A stretch of DNA of 7,629 nucleotides from an uncultured Eubacteriales bacterium (GTDB taxonomy: Bacteria > Bacillota > Clostridia > Oscillospirales > CAG-272), in contig CAKSUH010000071.1 of NCBI GenBank assembly GCA_934500855.1, positions 1 to 7,629 of the forward strand. Reading direction: 5' to 3'. This document shows, in pieces, positions 5,990-7,629 of the stretch (its first letter is position 1; each line of letters starts with the position of its first letter). The translations under genes were made by a program, and so were the position numbers. The notes beneath the pieces were generated by a model. The model searched no databases. It was not told the origin of the DNA and saw only the letters and a program-made list of their open reading frames with translations.

Positions 5990-7527
5990 GACGCGCTCTT
6001 CCTTGCGAAGTGTTCGTCCGCGTCAAACTGTTTGAGCAGCTTGTTCCAAGTGTCCTTGTGTTGTTCATAGCGGTACGCTGTGTTACCGTGTTGGCATCCG
6101 CCTCTCCAAAGCGCCATATGCGGCGCGTTTCCGTCCCGGTTGGGCAGGTAGGCGGCATAGATTGCCGCAAAATCCCATCTCGCGCCATCCAGAATCAGAT
6201 CCATCACCTTCTGGGACTTGAGGTTATCCAGATACTGCTGCTTTGCAAGCGTATTGACATAGTAAGGACGGATGCCCTCGTAGCTGTATGCCGACAGCAG
6301 TTCCAAAACCGCGCCGATTGCCGCATAGTTGCTTCTGCCCTTGACAACCGAGATGACATTATGGCTGTCCTGCAGACCCGTGTAGTAGTTTACGGTTCCG
6401 CCCGCCTCGTACTTCGGGAGCGGCAGAAGTCCGTATTCGTCGGTCAGATTGGCATTCTTGCGGTTCTGCGCGTCGTTCACACACTCGATGGAGAACAGCG
6501 CCTCGCCCGCGTCAAACAGGTTGTATTCCCCGCTTCCGTAGCCGGAGGTATCCAGTTTGACATTTGTGCTTGAGTAAAGGTCATAAACCGCCTTTGTTGC
6601 GTTCTGCAGCTTCTCATAGCGAGTTCCCGCAACCAACGTATGCGTTCCGTCGTCGGGGTCGGTGCTGACGAGATTCAATTCAAACGACTGCAACAATCCG
6701 TCATACGCCTGCGAATAAGTATGCGAATAGAATGCGTAAACAGGCTTCTCCGCGCCGAGATCCACCTGCGCTTCCTTGACATAGGACGCGAATTTCTCCC
6801 ACGTCCAGTCGCCCTGCAACGCCACATCGAAAATTTCGTCCATCGACCATCCCTCGCCCTGCGCCTCGCACTTGTTGATGTTGAAAAACATGCAGAACAT
6901 GGTCATATACACCGAAATGTTCATATCACCGACCACGGTATACAAATGATCGTTGACAGTTCCTGCGGAAATAAAGGTCTGATTCCAGTAGGATTTATTG
7001 AGGTTGAGGTTCTCCACATCATAAAGATTCATGTAATAGCCGAGCAGTTCCGAACTGACCGACTGATAGGCTTTATTGCTGATGATATCAAAGGAATCAT
7101 TCAGCAGCGCCGCGCTCAGAAGCCATGCGTTGAGGTCATCGTCATGAACCGTCGCGTGCGTGATATCGAACTCGACATTCAGTTTTTTCTGAATCTCAAG
7201 GTTCCGATAGTAGACCTGTTCGTCGATATCGTCCGCTTTATCGTTCAAAGCACCGTTGGAGCCCCACTCCTGATAGCGGTTCCGGTTCTGGCGGGTCAGA
7301 ATCCGAATCGTCTTGCCCTTGAAGTCCAGATTGCTCGGCAGATCGGGGACCGTATTGGGATCCGCGGTCTCCACAGGGTCGGTCGACGCTTCGGTTTCGC
7401 CATCGCCCGCCTTACTTCCGCTCGGCATCTCGGGGTTCTTGCCCGATGAACAGGCTGCAAGCGGAACGACCAACAACAGAAGTCCGAGCAGCAGAGAAAG
7501 CCATTTTTTCAGCTTCATCTTCATCAT
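5986..7527 (-). CDS. Extracellular solute-binding lipoprotein (ABC transporter family 1-like)
   Basis: A 513-residue protein with signal peptide and lipobox LAAC (23-26, C26 lipidated), then a disordered Ser/Thr/Glu/Pro linker to about 65. The mature domain starts with KTIRILTR (72-79), the usual first strand of periplasmic-binding type 2 folds, followed by DEQVYYRNLEIQKKLNVEF (102-120), GDWTWEKFASYV (239-250) and YGLLPLPKYE (365-374), all typical of Clostridia family-1 sugar-binding lipoproteins. Aromatic residues are plentiful, as expected for carbohydrate binding, but the ligand is not readable. It acts at the outer face of the membrane and normally hands ligand to two permeases; none follows here. 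It is the first gene after a promoter and overlaps the next gene by 4 nt. The start is uncertain: ATG 7527 lies only 3 nt from AGGAGG, while ATG 7524 lies 6 nt away and may be preferred; the difference is one residue. Confidence 0.9.
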   Translation of the reverse strand: MMKMKLKKWLSLLLGLLLLVVPLAACSSGKNPEMPSGSKAGDGETEASTDPVETADPNTVPDLPSNLDFKGKTIRILTRQNRNRYQEWGSNGALNDKADDIDEQVYYRNLEIQKKLNVEFDITHATVHDDDLNAWLLSAALLNDSFDIISNKAYQSVSSELLGYYMNLYDVENLNLNKSYWNQTFISAGTVNDHLYTVVGDMNISVYMTMFCMFFNINKCEAQGEGWSMDEIFDVALQGDWTWEKFASYVKEAQVDLGAEKPVYAFYSHTYSQAYDGLLQSFELNLVSTDPDDGTHTLVAGTRYEKLQNATKAVYDLYSSTNVKLDTSGYGSGEYNLFDAGEALFSIECVNDAQNRKNANLTDEYGLLPLPKYEAGGTVNYYTGLQDSHNVISVVKGRSNYAAIGAVLELLSAYSYEGIRPYYVNTLAKQQYLDNLKSQKVMDLILDGARWDFAAIYAAYLPNRDGNAPHMALWRGGCQHGNTAYRYEQHKDTWNKLLKQFDADEHFARKSAS

Positions 7528-7530
7528 ATT

Positions 7531-7540
7531 CCTCCTCTTC
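7531..7540 (-). promoter_or_regulatory. Ribosome binding site of the solute-binding lipoprotein gene
   Basis: GAAGAGGAGG on the minus strand, with the AGGAGG core at 7536-7531. It serves a cluster of in-frame ATGs at 7527, 7524 and 7518; spacing of 3, 6 and 12 nt favours 7524, without excluding 7527. Confidence 0.75.
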
Positions 7541-7581
7541 TTTTCGGGAAGCGACAGTTTCCACTCTCCCGTTTCATCCTC

Positions 7582-7611
7582 ATTTTAGCACCTCAAAAGC
7601 AGGAAAATCAA
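7582..7611 (-). promoter_or_regulatory. Probable housekeeping sigma promoter with extended -10
   Basis: On the minus strand TTGATT (7611-7606, four of six to TTGACA) is separated by 18 nt from TAAAAT (7587-7582, five of six to TATAAT), and the -10 box is preceded by TGC, the extended -10 pattern. A transcript would start near 7575 and leave a leader of about 48 nt before the solute-binding-protein gene. No clear operator or riboswitch is seen in this short leader. Confidence 0.65.
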
Positions 7612-7629
7612 TGGACTGCTCTGCTTTTC

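Noticed and set aside
4574..6070. Long plus-strand open frame (about 498 codons) opposite the MBL lipoprotein and the end of the solute-binding-protein gene
   Set aside because: It is antisense to genes with clear motifs, signal peptides and ribosome binding sites, has a low-complexity Arg/Ala/Val-rich product without family features, and is the expected shadow of GC-rich coding DNA.
6640..7449. Plus-strand open frame of about 269 codons opposite the solute-binding-protein gene
   Set aside because: Shadow frame; the minus strand has lipobox, fold motifs, promoter and ribosome binding site.

Overview
The window looks like a chromosomal stretch from an anaerobic Bacillota (Clostridia, most likely an Oscillospirales-type gut organism, possibly uncultured). 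The case rests on strong AGGAGG-type ribosome binding sites, typical Gram-positive lipoprotein and Sec signal peptides, a GLUG-repeat secreted protein and a family-1 solute-binding lipoprotein. The lineage is an inference from protein style, not from a marker gene. All six genes lie on the minus strand, so transcription runs from high to low coordinates; the long plus-strand open frames are shadows.

Layout in order of transcription. A promoter with an extended -10 (7611-7582) precedes an extracellular solute-binding lipoprotein (7527-5986). That gene overlaps by 4 nt (ATGA) a lipoprotein carrying a ComEC-like metallo-beta-lactamase-fold domain (5989-4061). After 33 nt comes a secreted GLUG-repeat protein (4027-1937). 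After 13 nt comes a 46-residue unrecognised microprotein (1923-1783), whose Shine-Dalgarno overlaps the stop codon of the GLUG gene. A strong intrinsic terminator with a 12-bp stem and a cUUCGg tetraloop (1747-1710) closes this four-gene unit. Its U-tract runs directly into the ribosome binding site of a cytoplasmic xylose-isomerase-like TIM-barrel protein (1690-788). That gene overlaps by 7 nt a calcineurin-like metallophosphoesterase (794-1), which is cut by the window edge.

How they may work together: the first three products are exported (two membrane-anchored lipoproteins and one secreted solenoid) and probably form a cell-surface module that binds or processes an external ligand, plausibly a carbohydrate. 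No ABC permease or ATPase lies downstream of the binding protein, so any transport partner must be encoded elsewhere. The last two genes encode soluble metal-dependent enzymes with a sugar-phosphate/phosphoester flavour. They can only be expressed by read-through of the terminator or from a promoter upstream of it, since there is no room for a promoter between the U-tract and the ribosome binding site. There are no gene-free stretches above 300 bases and no tRNA, rRNA, CRISPR or mobile element that I can support. The most intriguing parts are the microprotein, the multidomain MBL lipoprotein, and the terminator fused to a ribosome binding site.
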